Counted from the first letter of the stretch, positions 18,413 to 27,135 are shown. The stretch is DNA of 64,000 bases from Bosea sp. 685 (GCF_031884435.1 NZ_CP134779.1:1178001-1242000), one strand, 5' to 3'. Numbers and translations: made by a program. Notes: generated from the sequence alone by a model not told the origin.

Positions 18413-20029
18413 GTGAAGAACGGAATGATCGTCTGCCCGCAACCCGAGGCCGCCGAGGCGGGCGCGGCGGTGCTGGAGCGCGGCGGCAATGCGGTCGATG
18501 CCGCCATCGCCTGCGCCTTCATGCAGGGCGTGGTCGATCCGCTGATGAGCGGGATCGGCGGCTTCGGCTCGATGCAGCTCTACATGCCTGGCCGCGGCGT
18601 TCACCAGATCGTCGAGTTCTACGCAAAAGCCTCGCTCTCGGCGACGCCCGACATGTGGGTCGACAAATTGCTCGGCCAGTCGCGCGACGGCTTCGCCTTC
18701 CTGCTCGAGGGCGGCATCAGCGAGTTCGGCCATCTCGCCGTCTGCACGCCCGGCAGCGTCAAGGGCTATGACTACGCGCTCTCGCGCTTCGGCAGGATGG
18801 ACTGGGCCGATGTGATCGCGCCTGCGATCGCGCAGGCGCGGAGCGGCGTGCTGGTGCGCCCGCATATGCACTGGTTCTGGTCGCAGGATCAGAAGGGCTC
18901 GGGCCAGGTCAACACCGCCGATAAGCTGCGCTACAGCGAAACCGGCAAGAGCCTGTATTTCCGACCCGATGGCAGCCTGAAGCGCGTCGGCGACCTGCTT
19001 GCCAATCCCGACATGGCGAACACGCTCGAACGTCTCGCCAAGGGCGGGCCGGAGCTGTTCTACAAGGGCGAGCTTGCCGAAGAGATCGCCGCCGACTTCG
19101 CAGCACATGGCGGCCTGATCTCGCGCGAGGATCTGGCGGCCTATGAGCTTTCGGTCGCCGAGCCGGTCTGGGGCTCCTATCGCGGTCACCGCATCTCGAC
19201 CAGCCCGCCGCCGGCCAGCGGCATGCTGATGCTGCAGATTCTCAACATGCTGGAGAATTTCGAGATCGGCGCGCTGAGCCATGGCGGCACGGAGCATGTC
19301 CGGCTGCTGGCCGAGGCGATGAAGCGCATGACCATCGACAAGGACCAGCATATGGGCGATCCGGCTTATGTCGACGTACCGGTCGAGCGATTGATCTCGA
19401 AGGAGCATGCCGCCGGCCAGGCCGAGAGCATCCGCCGCGGCGAGCGGGCCGATGTGACGCGGCTGGAGCGCTCCTCCTCGCGCGAGACCACGCATATCTC
19501 GGTGGTCGACAGCCAGGGCAACGCAGTCGCGCTGACGCATACGCTGGGCAGCCCGTCTGGCGCGATCACGCCGGGGCTGGGCTTCATGTATAACGGCACG
19601 ATGAGCCGCTTCGATCCGCGCCCCGGCCGCGCGGGATCGATCGCACCGGGCAAGCGCCGCTCCTCATCGGCCGCGCCGACCATCGTGTTCAAGGACGACA
19701 AGCCCTTCATCGTCATGGGTGCGCCGGGCGGCAGCTATATCGCGCCGGCGATGGCGCAAGGCATCATGAACGTCGTCGATTTCGGCATGTCGATGCTGGA
19801 GGCGGTTGCCGCGCCGCGTATCGTCGCTGTCTCGAACTCAATCGATATCTCGAACCGCATCCGCCGCAGCGTCAGCGCTGAATTGAGCGCGATGGGCTAC
19901 GACATCAAGCGCTCGGCCCAGAGCTATCCTTTCGCGGCCCTGCACGGCATCAGGATCGATGACGGACGCTGCTCAGGCGGAGCCGACCCACAGCGCGATG
20001 GCATGGCGATCTCGGTGCCGGCGGCTTGA
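18413..20029 (+). CDS. Gamma-glutamyltransferase family protein
   Basis: A 538-residue Ntn hydrolase of the GGT/cephalosporin-acylase family. The N-terminal PEAAEAGAAVLERGGNAVDA motif and the processing site ETTHISVVDSQGNAV are present; T359 would become the new N-terminal nucleophile. GSPSGAITPG and GAPGGSYI complete the site. Unlike E. coli Ggt it has no signal peptide, so it acts in the cytoplasm, probably on imported gamma-glutamyl or related amides. The start is GTG at 18413 with GAGGA 7 bases upstream. It is the last gene of the importer operon. Confidence 0.9.
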   Translation: MKNGMIVCPQPEAAEAGAAVLERGGNAVDAAIACAFMQGVVDPLMSGIGGFGSMQLYMPGRGVHQIVEFYAKASLSATPDMWVDKLLGQSRDGFAFLLEGGISEFGHLAVCTPGSVKGYDYALSRFGRMDWADVIAPAIAQARSGVLVRPHMHWFWSQDQKGSGQVNTADKLRYSETGKSLYFRPDGSLKRVGDLLANPDMANTLERLAKGGPELFYKGELAEEIAADFAAHGGLISREDLAAYELSVAEPVWGSYRGHRISTSPPPASGMLMLQILNMLENFEIGALSHGGTEHVRLLAEAMKRMTIDKDQHMGDPAYVDVPVERLISKEHAAGQAESIRRGERADVTRLERSSSRETTHISVVDSQGNAVALTHTLGSPSGAITPGLGFMYNGTMSRFDPRPGRAGSIAPGKRRSSSAAPTIVFKDDKPFIVMGAPGGSYIAPAMAQGIMNVVDFGMSMLEAVAAPRIVAVSNSIDISNRIRRSVSAELSAMGYDIKRSAQSYPFAALHGIRIDDGRCSGGADPQRDGMAISVPAA

Positions 20030-20106
20030 TCTGCGGCGCGCAGGCTGTCGCGATCGATTGGGAGCACGGCAGGCTGCTGGGTGCCTCCAACCGGCGCAGC
20101 GAGCCC
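20026..20106 (+). pseudogene. Possible C-terminal remnant of a second gamma-glutamyltransferase
   Basis: Immediately after the intact gene, the +2-shifted frame reads GAQAVAIDWEHGRLLGASN, close to the C-terminal 'GGxQAIAIDxExGxLxGASDPR' pattern of GGT-like proteins. The intact protein already ends with its own GGADPQRDG version. This looks like the leftover of a tandem copy; it is too short to be sure. Confidence 0.4.
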
Positions 20107-20107
20107 C

Positions 20108-21130
20108 TCACCGGAAGGGCGGGCTGTATTGCAGTCCGCCCTGTGTCCAGAGGGCGTTGGGGCCGCGCGTCAGGCGCATGCGGGATTTTTGGCCGAGATG
20201 GCGCTCGAAGCTCTCGCCGTAATTGCCAATGGCGGAGATGATGCGCACGACCCAGTCATTGCTTACGCCCATCGCCTCCCCGAATTTGCCGTCCTGCCCG
20301 AGGAAGCGCTTGATCTCGGGATTGGTCGACTTGGTCATCTCGGCGATATTCGCCTTGGTGACGCCGAGTTCCTCGGCGTTGATCAGCGCAAATAGCGTCC
20401 AGCGCACGAGGTTGAACCAGACCTCGTCGCCGCTGCGGACCCAGGGGCCGAGCGGCTCCTTCGAGATCACCTCCGGCAGAACGAGATGCTCTTCCGGCAC
20501 GCGGAATTTCAGCATGTTGGCCGAGAGCGCCGAGATGTCGGTGGTGTAGGCGTCGCAGCGTCCGGCCTCATAGGCGCGCAAAGCTTCCTCGGAGGTGGCG
20601 AAGGCGGTGGGTTCGTATTTCTGGCCGAGCTTGCGGAAATAATCGGCAAGGTTGAGCTCGCTCGTCGTGCCTTGCGCCACGCAGATCGAGGCGCCCCCGA
20701 GCTGGGCTGCGGAGGTCACGCCGAGCTTCTTCGTCACCATGAAGCCCTGACCGTCATAATAGTTCACGCCGGTGAAGGTGACGCCCTGGCTGGCGTTTCG
20801 CGACAAGGTCCAGGTCGTGGTGCGCGGCAGCACGTCGACCTCGCCGGCCTGCAATGCGATCAATCGGTCCTTCGAGGTCAGCGGGACATAGGCCGCCTTG
20901 TCCGGGTCGTTGAAGATCACAGCGGCGAGCGCCCGGCAGATATCGGTGTCGAAGCCGTCCCAGCGGCCATTGGCGTCCTGCAGCGAGAAGCCGGCGACGC
21001 CGGGGCTCGTGCCGCAGATGATCTTGCCGCGCTCGCGGATGGTTTTCAGGGTGTCGGCTGCGATGGCGGGCATGGCAAGGCTCGCCGTGAGCATGGCCGT
21101 TGTCGTCAGGCGGAGCAGTATGCGTTTCAT
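20108..21130 (-). CDS. Amino acid ABC transporter substrate-binding protein, AapJ/BztA-like
   Basis: A 340-residue family 3 periplasmic binding protein with signal peptide (cleavage near AIAAD, residue about 25). Motifs CGTSPGVAGFSLQD, DTDICRALAAAVF-like text, NASQGVTFTGVNYYDGQGFMV and the C-terminal GGLQYSPPFR are those of the general L-amino acid binding protein of rhizobia. The start at 21130 follows GGGGATCTGG. No permease or ATPase of the matching AapQMP type is adjacent, so it is an orphan subunit. Confidence 0.92.
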   Translation of the reverse strand: MKRILLRLTTTAMLTASLAMPAIAADTLKTIRERGKIICGTSPGVAGFSLQDANGRWDGFDTDICRALAAVIFNDPDKAAYVPLTSKDRLIALQAGEVDVLPRTTTWTLSRNASQGVTFTGVNYYDGQGFMVTKKLGVTSAAQLGGASICVAQGTTSELNLADYFRKLGQKYEPTAFATSEEALRAYEAGRCDAYTTDISALSANMLKFRVPEEHLVLPEVISKEPLGPWVRSGDEVWFNLVRWTLFALINAEELGVTKANIAEMTKSTNPEIKRFLGQDGKFGEAMGVSNDWVVRIISAIGNYGESFERHLGQKSRMRLTRGPNALWTQGGLQYSPPFR

Positions 21131-21225
21131 TCCAGATCCCCTTTTTGTTGATTTTGGACAAAGCTCTCCCTGCGCGGCGGTGCGTTGCCGCCGCGTTCGT
21201 TTCTCTCCCGGAGATGGTCTTGGCT

Positions 21226-21315
21226 CAGGCGACGTCGGTTCAAGCGATGTCGGTTCAGGCGACCTGGGCTCGGGCGACTTTGGCTCAGGCGACTTGGGCT
21301 CGGGCGACTTGGGCG
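21226..21315. repeat. Six-copy 15-base tandem repeat at the 3' end of the lyase gene
   Basis: Six 15-base units of the form CAGGCGACTTGGGCT run without break. The two rightmost encode the end of the minus-strand lyase (AQVARAQVA), whose stop codon at 21285-21287 falls inside the array. The other four lie between it and the AapJ-like start. Units differ by 1-4 bases. Confidence 0.85.
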
Positions 21316-22484
21316 GCCGCTGGGCGTTCGAGCGCGACGAGCAGGGCGTCGAGGTCGCTCCAGAGATCGTCGGGATCCTCCAGCCCGATGCTGATGCGCA
21401 GGACCGTGCCCGGATGCGTCCAGGGCTTGATCGTGCGGTCACCCTTCACCGCCATCGGCGCGATCAGGCTGCGCGTGCCGCCCCAGGAGGCGCCGATCGC
21501 GAAGATCTTGAGCGCCGTCAGCGCGGCTTCGAGCTCCGCCTCGGCGATCGGCTTGAGCACCACGCTGAAAACACCCGAAGAGCGACCCATGTCGCGCTTC
21601 CAGAATTCATGGCCGGGGCTGGACGGCAAGGCTGGATGCAGCACGGTCTCGATAGCGGGAGAGCGCGTCAGGCGCCGGGCGAAATCCTCGGAGATGCGGC
21701 CCATATGGGCGACGCGCAGACCCATGGTCTCGATGCCGCGAAGCGCCAGCGCGCATTCGTCCGGCGAGACGCCGACGCCGAGCCCGCGCAAGGTCTCCTT
21801 GAGCTTCTGCCGCAGTGCCATGTCGGCGACCGTGACCGAGCCGAGCAGCAGGTCGGAATGGCCGCCGACATATTTGGTCAGCGCCTCGCAGGCGAAATCG
21901 GCGCCATGCGCCAGCGGCTTGAACAGGAGCGGCGTCGCCCATGTGTTGTCGCAGCCGACAAGCGCGCCCTTGGCCTTGGCCGCCTTCGCGATGGCGGGTA
22001 CGTCCTGCACCTCCATGGTGCCCGAGCCCGGCGACTCGACCCAGACGAGCTTGGTCCTGTCGTCGATGAGGTCGGCGATGCCGGCGCCGATCAGCGGGTC
22101 ATAGACGCCGTAATCGATGCCGCGCGGCTTGAGGTACTCCTCGCAGAAGCTGCGGACAGGCGGATAGACATGGTCGGGGATCAGCACTTTGTCGCCCGGC
22201 AGCAGCACCGAGAGCATCACGATGGTGACGGCAGCCTGGCCGGAGGGAACGAGGACAGTGCGCACGCCGCCATGGAGTTCGGAGAGCTGCGCCTCCAGCG
22301 TGCGCGTCGTCGGCGTGCCGTGCAGGCCATAGGTATAGCCGTCGAAGCCGCGATGTTTGCGGGCGGCAAAGCTTGCTGCATCGGGATAGACGATGGTCGA
22401 GGCGCGGTGTGTCGCGACGGCGAGGCTGGCATAGCCCTCGTCGGAGACGGCGGGGTGGTGAACGCAGCGGGTCAGGTCGTGCAT
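21285..22484 (-). CDS. Cystathionine beta-lyase-like PLP enzyme (Cys/Met metabolism family)
   Basis: A 399-residue fold-type I PLP enzyme. K204 in EALTKYVGGHSD is the Schiff-base Lys; PSGQAAVTIVML and DNTWATPLLFKP (D179) are cofactor contacts. The family splits cystathionine or cysteine S-conjugates to pyruvate, ammonia and a thiol. The start at 22484 follows AAAGAGG. The last dozen residues (PAAAQVARAQVA) come from a tandem repeat and are not a family feature. It lies downstream of an M20D amidohydrolase in a probable operon, so a cysteine conjugate or N-acyl cysteine is a plausible substrate. Confidence 0.9.
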   Translation of the reverse strand: MHDLTRCVHHPAVSDEGYASLAVATHRASTIVYPDAASFAARKHRGFDGYTYGLHGTPTTRTLEAQLSELHGGVRTVLVPSGQAAVTIVMLSVLLPGDKVLIPDHVYPPVRSFCEEYLKPRGIDYGVYDPLIGAGIADLIDDRTKLVWVESPGSGTMEVQDVPAIAKAAKAKGALVGCDNTWATPLLFKPLAHGADFACEALTKYVGGHSDLLLGSVTVADMALRQKLKETLRGLGVGVSPDECALALRGIETMGLRVAHMGRISEDFARRLTRSPAIETVLHPALPSSPGHEFWKRDMGRSSGVFSVVLKPIAEAELEAALTALKIFAIGASWGGTRSLIAPMAVKGDRTIKPWTHPGTVLRISIGLEDPDDLWSDLDALLVALERPAAAQVARAQVA

Positions 22485-22602
22485 GATGGGCCTCTTTCGA
22501 TGCGTCAGGTTGACGACCCCGATGGGTCGAGACAATCGAGCCGGGATCATGAGGTCATGAGCCTGGCTTATGGTTCGTGGGCTTATGGCTTGCGGGCAAA
22601 GC

Positions 22603-23760
22603 TCAGGCGCCCGGCGCCTCGGTGAGGGCGAGCCTGGCGACATGCGATAGCCAGCCCACGGCCGCGGGCAGGATCGCGTCGTTGAAGTCGTAGCGCGAGT
22701 TGTGCAATTCGCCGCCGGGCGCGGCCGGGCCGTTGCCGATCCAGACATAGGCGCCAGGGCGCTGCTGGAGCAGGAAGGAGAAGTCGTCTCCGGTGGTGCT
22801 CGGGCGCAGGTCGCGGCGGACGGCCAGGCCTGCCATCCCGGCGGCGGCGACGGAGAGCTCGCCCTCGGCCCTGGTGTTGATCGCCGCGCGCCCGGTCGAG
22901 AGGATCTCGACATCCGTGCGCATGTCGTAAGCCTCAGCGATGCCGGAGATGATGCTTCTCATCCGCTTGATCACAGCCTCGCGCACCTCCGGCCGGTAGG
23001 TCCGCAAGGTGCCGAGCAGCGTGACGCTGGGCGGAATCTGGTTGCTGACGACGCCGCCGCTGACCTGGCCGATCGAGAGCACGACGGCGTCGATCGGATC
23101 GACATTGCGCGCCACGATGGTCTGGAGTGCGACGATGAGGTGGCCGGCAGCGACGATCGGGTCCCGTGTCTGGTGCGGGATCGCGGCATGGCCCGCCAGG
23201 CCGTGCAGGGTAACGCTCCAACGCCCGCCGGCCGCCATCACCGGCCCGTCATGGACGGCGACCGTGCCGGCATCGAGCCCCGGCCAGTTGTGGAAGGTGA
23301 AGACGCGCTCCATCGGGAAGCGTTCCAGCAGGCCGTCGGCAAGCATCGCCTTGGCGCCGACGCCATTCTCCTCCGCCGGCTGGAAGATGAACTGCACCGT
23401 GCCTTTCCAGCTCTGATCGCGCGCCAGTGTGGCGGCCGCTCCGAGCAGGGAGACGGTGTGGCCGTCATGCCCGCAGGCATGCATCACGCCGGGCATCCTG
23501 GAGGCATAGGGAACGTCGTTTTCTTCAGCGATCGGAAGGGCGTCGATGTCCGCACGCAGGCCGACAGAGCGGTTCGAGCCCGGCCGGCTCAGCGTCGCGA
23601 CGATGCCGGCGCCGCCGATGCCCGCGACGAAGGGAATGCCGAGCTCGGTCAGCCTCTCCTGCACGAAGGCGGCTGTGCCGTGCTCATGCTCGGAAAGCTC
23701 CGGCTGGGCGTGAAGCTGCCGGCGCCATTGCGTCAGCGTCGCGAGGAGTTTGGTATCCAT
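22603..23760 (-). CDS. M20D-family amidohydrolase (hippurate/IAA-amino acid hydrolase type)
   Basis: A 385-residue metal amidohydrolase with all M20D ligands: the Cys-His pair in MHACGHDGHT, the Glu pair in FQPAEENGVG, His in FTFHNWPG and the C-terminal His in LHNSRYDFND. It removes an acyl or amino acid group from N-acyl amino acids. The start at 23760 was taken for GAGGC upstream; a GTG at 23805 overlapping the permease stop would add 15 residues. It sits between permease and lyase genes on the same strand and fits uptake, deacylation and beta-elimination in sequence. Confidence 0.9.
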   Translation of the reverse strand: MDTKLLATLTQWRRQLHAQPELSEHEHGTAAFVQERLTELGIPFVAGIGGAGIVATLSRPGSNRSVGLRADIDALPIAEENDVPYASRMPGVMHACGHDGHTVSLLGAAATLARDQSWKGTVQFIFQPAEENGVGAKAMLADGLLERFPMERVFTFHNWPGLDAGTVAVHDGPVMAAGGRWSVTLHGLAGHAAIPHQTRDPIVAAGHLIVALQTIVARNVDPIDAVVLSIGQVSGGVVSNQIPPSVTLLGTLRTYRPEVREAVIKRMRSIISGIAEAYDMRTDVEILSTGRAAINTRAEGELSVAAAGMAGLAVRRDLRPSTTGDDFSFLLQQRPGAYVWIGNGPAAPGGELHNSRYDFNDAILPAAVGWLSHVARLALTEAPGA

Positions 23761-23801
23761 GGCATGCCTCGGATCGGGATGGTGGGGCGTATCGGGGGCT
23801 G

Positions 23802-24455
23802 TCACCGGCTGGGGAGGGTGAGACGCGCCTCGAAGCGGTGAATGAGCCAGGAGAAGCTGACGGCGATGGCGAGGAAGATCGCGCCGACGACAGCGAGCGG
23901 CTCGCCATAGCGGAAGGTGTCGGAGGCGATATCGAGTGCCGAGCCGAAGGATTCCGGCACGGCGATGACCGCGAGATAGGGTGTCGATTTGAAGATCGAG
24001 ATGAAATAGCTGCCCATCGGCGCGGCGATGTTGCGCAGCATCTGCGGGGCGATGACCAGGATGACCGTCTGGAAGCGGCCAAGCCCGAGCGCCTTGGCCG
24101 CCTCGAACTGGCCCCGCGCGATGCCGTCGATGCCGGCCTTGAAGACCTCGGCGAGGTAGCCGCAGTAATAGATGCTCAACGCCGCGACGCCGACGACCAG
24201 AGCCGGCAGCTTGATGCCGTAGACGGGCAGCACGTAGTAGAGGAAATAGAGCTGCACCAGCACGGGCGTCGAGCGGATGAAGTCGATGACGAAGCGCATG
24301 GCGTAGCGCATCGGCTGGCTGGAGCGGCGCGTGATTTCCAGCCCGAAGCCCAGAAGCGCCGCGAAGATGCAGCTCAGCAGCGTCACTGCGAGCGTGGTCG
24401 TCAGCGCTTTGCCTATGACGGGAACGATCGACAGGGCGAAGCCGAAGTCAAACAT
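23802..24455 (-). CDS. Polar amino acid ABC transporter permease (HisM/EhuD-like)
   Basis: A 217-residue permease of the HisMQ family. The coupling loop GQFEAAKALGLGRFQTVILVIAPQ near residues 135-158 and about five membrane helices are visible. The ATG at 24455 was preferred; a TTG at 24467 overlapping the upstream stop is possible. Neither has a strong ribosome site, so it probably depends on coupling to the upstream permease gene. Confidence 0.9.
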   Translation of the reverse strand: MFDFGFALSIVPVIGKALTTTLAVTLLSCIFAALLGFGLEITRRSSQPMRYAMRFVIDFIRSTPVLVQLYFLYYVLPVYGIKLPALVVGVAALSIYYCGYLAEVFKAGIDGIARGQFEAAKALGLGRFQTVILVIAPQMLRNIAAPMGSYFISIFKSTPYLAVIAVPESFGSALDIASDTFRYGEPLAVVGAIFLAIAVSFSWLIHRFEARLTLPSR

Positions 24456-24463
24456 CGTGCGGG

Positions 24464-25123
24464 TCAAACATCATGGACGAGCTTCCGTCCGGCGCCGACC
24501 TTGCGCTCCAGCCAGCGTCCGACGATGGTCGCGGGATAGCAGATGATGAAATAGGCGACGAGCAGCCCGGTATAGACCTTCACCGGGTCGTAATGGAGCT
24601 GCGAGATCTCCTTGGCCCGGAAGGTCATGTCGCTGAGCGTGATCAGCGAGACCAGCGCCGTGCCCTTCACCAGCTGGATAAACTGGTTGATGAAGGTCGG
24701 CATCATGGCGAGCAGCGCCTGCGGCAGTTCGATCAGCAGCAGGATCTGCCAGCGCCTGAGGCCGAGCGAGAAGCCGGCCTCGACCTGTCCCTGGTTGAGC
24801 GCCTGCAGCGCCGCGCGCACCGCCTGGCTGCCATAGGCGCCGATGTTCAGCCCCAGCACCATTGCGCCGACGGTGAGGCCCGACAGCCGCAATCCGAAGC
24901 CCGGCAGCGTGTAGTAGAAGGCGTAGAGCAGAATGATGACCGGCGAGGAACGCCAGAATTCGATCAGCGCGGTGATGGCGGCATGCGGCCAGCCGCGGGC
25001 GCTATACTGCGCGACGCCGGCGATGAAGGCGAAGGGCACGGCGTAGAGCATGCCGAGCAGGGTGACCAAGGCGGTGACCCGGAAGCCTTCGAAAATGCCG
25101 GCGAGAACCTCGGCGAATGTCAT
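24464..25123 (-). CDS. Polar amino acid ABC transporter permease (HisQ/EhuC-like)
   Basis: A 219-residue HisMQ-type permease. The loop GQVEAGFSLGLRRWQILLLIELPQ lies near residues 130-153 and the helix PVIILLYAFYYTLPGFGL is typical. It pairs with the next permease (23802-24455) as a heterodimeric channel for the binding protein at 25167-26045. No ATP-binding subunit is encoded in this cluster. Confidence 0.9.
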   Translation of the reverse strand: MTFAEVLAGIFEGFRVTALVTLLGMLYAVPFAFIAGVAQYSARGWPHAAITALIEFWRSSPVIILLYAFYYTLPGFGLRLSGLTVGAMVLGLNIGAYGSQAVRAALQALNQGQVEAGFSLGLRRWQILLLIELPQALLAMMPTFINQFIQLVKGTALVSLITLSDMTFRAKEISQLHYDPVKVYTGLLVAYFIICYPATIVGRWLERKVGAGRKLVHDV

Positions 25124-25166
25124 GATGATGCGTGGGTTTCTGGCCGAGCGTCAGTTTCGCTGAGCC

Positions 25167-26045
25167 TCAATTCTTGGCGCAGAGCTCGGCTGAGCTGGCG
25201 CGCGGCGGCGCCTCGGCGTCGGTGAAATTGTACTTGTCCATCAGCGCCTTGACCGTGCCGTCGGCCTTTAGCCTGGCGAGCTGCGCGTTGTAGATCGCCT
25301 GCAACTCCTTGTCCCTGGGAGCGAACACCACGGCGGTCGCCATCATGTATTCGCTGCCGTCGGGCCGGACATAGCCCTTGAACGGCAAGGCGCGCTCGAT
25401 GCCGTTCATGCCGCCCGCTTCCATCAGGACCGACACGCTGGGCGCCGACAAGGTCGCGGCATCGACGCGGCCGGCCAGCATGGCGCTGACCACCGCCTCA
25501 TTGTTGGGGAAGAGCAGGAGACGGTCCTCGGGCACGCCGGCGGCGAGCGCATTCTTGGCGTTCTCCGTGCCGCGTCCGCCGCCAAGCTTCACCTTCGGAT
25601 TTTTGACGATGTCCTCATAGCTGTGCAGGTTGAGCGGGTTGCCCTTGAGCACGAGCAGCCCATCGCCGGCGGAGAGATCGGGCTCGCCAAAGAGCACCTG
25701 CTGGCAGCGCGCCGGGGTGATGGCGACGCCGGATGCGATGATGTCGAAGCGGTTGGCCAGCAGGCCGGGGATCAGCGCTCCGAAATCGGCCACCGTGAAC
25801 TCGATTGCCTTGACGCCGAGCGGGGCGAGCGCGGCGCGTACCAGATCGGGATGATAGCCGATCACATCGCCATTCTTGTCGCGATAGCCCCAGGGTGCGC
25901 GGTTATGGATGCCGATGGTGATGGTCTTGCCGGCCAAGTTCTTGCCGACAAGGCTGGATTGCTGGGCTTGCGTCGCACAGGGCGCGGCCGCGACGAGGCC
26001 GAGCGCCATGACAGCCATCAGGATGCGCTTGGAAAAGAACGGCAT
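25167..26045 (-). CDS. Polar amino acid ABC transporter substrate-binding protein (EhuB-like)
   Basis: A 292-residue family 3 binding protein with a signal peptide ending near CATQAQQ (residue about 28). The lobes contain IGIHNRAPWGYRDKNGDVIGYHPDLV, DIIASGVAITPARCQQVLFGEPDL and a C-terminal KYNFTDAEAP segment like that of ectoine/hydroxyectoine binding proteins. The ligand cannot be assigned from this alone. It is the first gene of the minus-strand operon after the LysR gene; its promoter region contains the 26132-26148 inverted repeat. Confidence 0.9.
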   Translation of the reverse strand: MPFFSKRILMAVMALGLVAAAPCATQAQQSSLVGKNLAGKTITIGIHNRAPWGYRDKNGDVIGYHPDLVRAALAPLGVKAIEFTVADFGALIPGLLANRFDIIASGVAITPARCQQVLFGEPDLSAGDGLLVLKGNPLNLHSYEDIVKNPKVKLGGGRGTENAKNALAAGVPEDRLLLFPNNEAVVSAMLAGRVDAATLSAPSVSVLMEAGGMNGIERALPFKGYVRPDGSEYMMATAVVFAPRDKELQAIYNAQLARLKADGTVKALMDKYNFTDAEAPPRASSAELCAKN

Positions 26046-26131
26046 GGCATGCTCCCCCGGCTCTATCGGCCGTCGGCGACGATAGAGGGACGCGTTCGGG
26101 CGACAATCGCGTTGCGGTAATGAGACGATGC

Positions 26132-26148
26132 CTAGGATTTATACCTAG
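26132..26148. promoter_or_regulatory. Candidate LysR-type binding site
   Basis: CTAGG (26132-26136) and CCTAG (26144-26148) make a perfect inverted repeat around ATTTATA. It lies about 90 bases upstream of the binding-protein start and just past the LysR gene end. This geometry suits a LysR recognition site for the transporter operon. Confidence 0.4.
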
Positions 26149-26168
26149 CCCGCTCCAGAACGATTGCT

Positions 26169-27044
26169 TCAGCGTGCGGCCATCAGGCAGTCGATGAAAT
26201 CGCGCACGAGTTGGGATTTAGGGCGGTCGAGCGGCAGGATCAGCAGGCTCTTGCTCTGGACCACGGGCTCGAAGGGCCGCAGCACCAGCCGGGTCGGATC
26301 GGCTCCGGCGATGGCATAGGGGCTGACGAGGCCGACGCCGACGCCCTCGGCTACCAGGGCGCAGACGGTCGCGGCATAGATCGTTTCGACCACGATGTTG
26401 GGGGTGACACCGGCCTCGGTGAAGATCAGGTCGAGACGCTGCCGGGCCCGATCCTCGGGGACATAGGCGACGAAGTCGACGCCATCGAGATCATGGGGGC
26501 CGATGATCTCCCTCGCCGCCAAGGGATGGCCCTGTGGCATGGCGCAGAGGACGCGCGGCGTGACGAAGGATTGATGCAGCACGCCGGTGACGTCGATCTC
26601 GTCCGCCGCCAGCCCGATGTCGAACTCGCCCGAGGCGACGCCGTCGCGTACGTCGCGGGAGGGCAGCACCATCAGGGTCACACGAATATCGGGATGGACC
26701 ACGCGGAAACGCTTCACCGCGCGCGGGACCAGAGACGAGCCCAGTGCCGAGAGCGAGCCGATGCGCAATTGGCCCGAACCCTGGTCGCGGATGCGCGCGG
26801 CGGCCGCACGCAACGTGTCCATGCCGAGGAAGGAGCGCTCGATATCGGCGTAGAATAATTTCCCTTCCGGCGTCGGGATGATGCGGTTGCGGACGCGGTC
26901 GAACAGCGAGAAGCCGATGGCGCGCTCCAGCTCCGCGATGGCGCGGCTGACGGCCGGCTGCGTCAGTCCGATCAGCTCCGCTGCGCGCGAGACGGTGCCG
27001 GCCTTCATGACGGCCGAGAAGATTTCGATCTGACGGTAGTTCAC
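26169..27044 (-). CDS. LysR-family transcriptional regulator
   Basis: A 291-residue regulator. The N-terminal winged helix-turn-helix is MKAGTVSRAAELIGLTQPAVSRAIAELE (residues about 11-38); the PBP2-like effector domain starts near residue 90 (GQLRIGSLSALGSSLVPRAV). A GTG start at 27044 was chosen because family members begin with this NYRQIEIF-like stretch; the ribosome site is weak. It is on the same strand as, and upstream of, the transporter operon, an unusual non-divergent layout. A large palindromic repeat begins 14 bases before the start. Confidence 0.9.
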   Translation of the reverse strand: MNYRQIEIFSAVMKAGTVSRAAELIGLTQPAVSRAIAELERAIGFSLFDRVRNRIIPTPEGKLFYADIERSFLGMDTLRAAAARIRDQGSGQLRIGSLSALGSSLVPRAVKRFRVVHPDIRVTLMVLPSRDVRDGVASGEFDIGLAADEIDVTGVLHQSFVTPRVLCAMPQGHPLAAREIIGPHDLDGVDFVAYVPEDRARQRLDLIFTEAGVTPNIVVETIYAATVCALVAEGVGVGLVSPYAIAGADPTRLVLRPFEPVVQSKSLLILPLDRPKSQLVRDFIDCLMAAR

Positions 27045-27057
27045 GCCAAGCTGCCCG

Positions 27058-27135
27058 CTAGTGGTTTGATTCCGACATTTGCTCCCCAATCTATATCGAG
27101 CTCGGAGCAAATGTCGGAATCACCAAAACCACTAG
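27058..27135. repeat. Long imperfect inverted repeat (CTAGTGGTTT family), copy 1
   Basis: Left arm from 27058 (CTAGTGGTTTGATTCCGACA...) and right arm ending at 27135 (...AACCACTAG) pair over about 28 bases around an 18-base loop; the right arm has four extra bases. Both ends are CTAG. The shared core ACATTTGC and the CTAGTGG ends tie it to copy 2. Confidence 0.8.

Noticed and set aside
20116..20142. AGGGCGG/CCGCCCT hairpin as a terminator between converging genes
   Set aside because: It lies inside the coding end of the AapJ-like protein, where the conserved GGLQYSPPFR ending explains the sequence.
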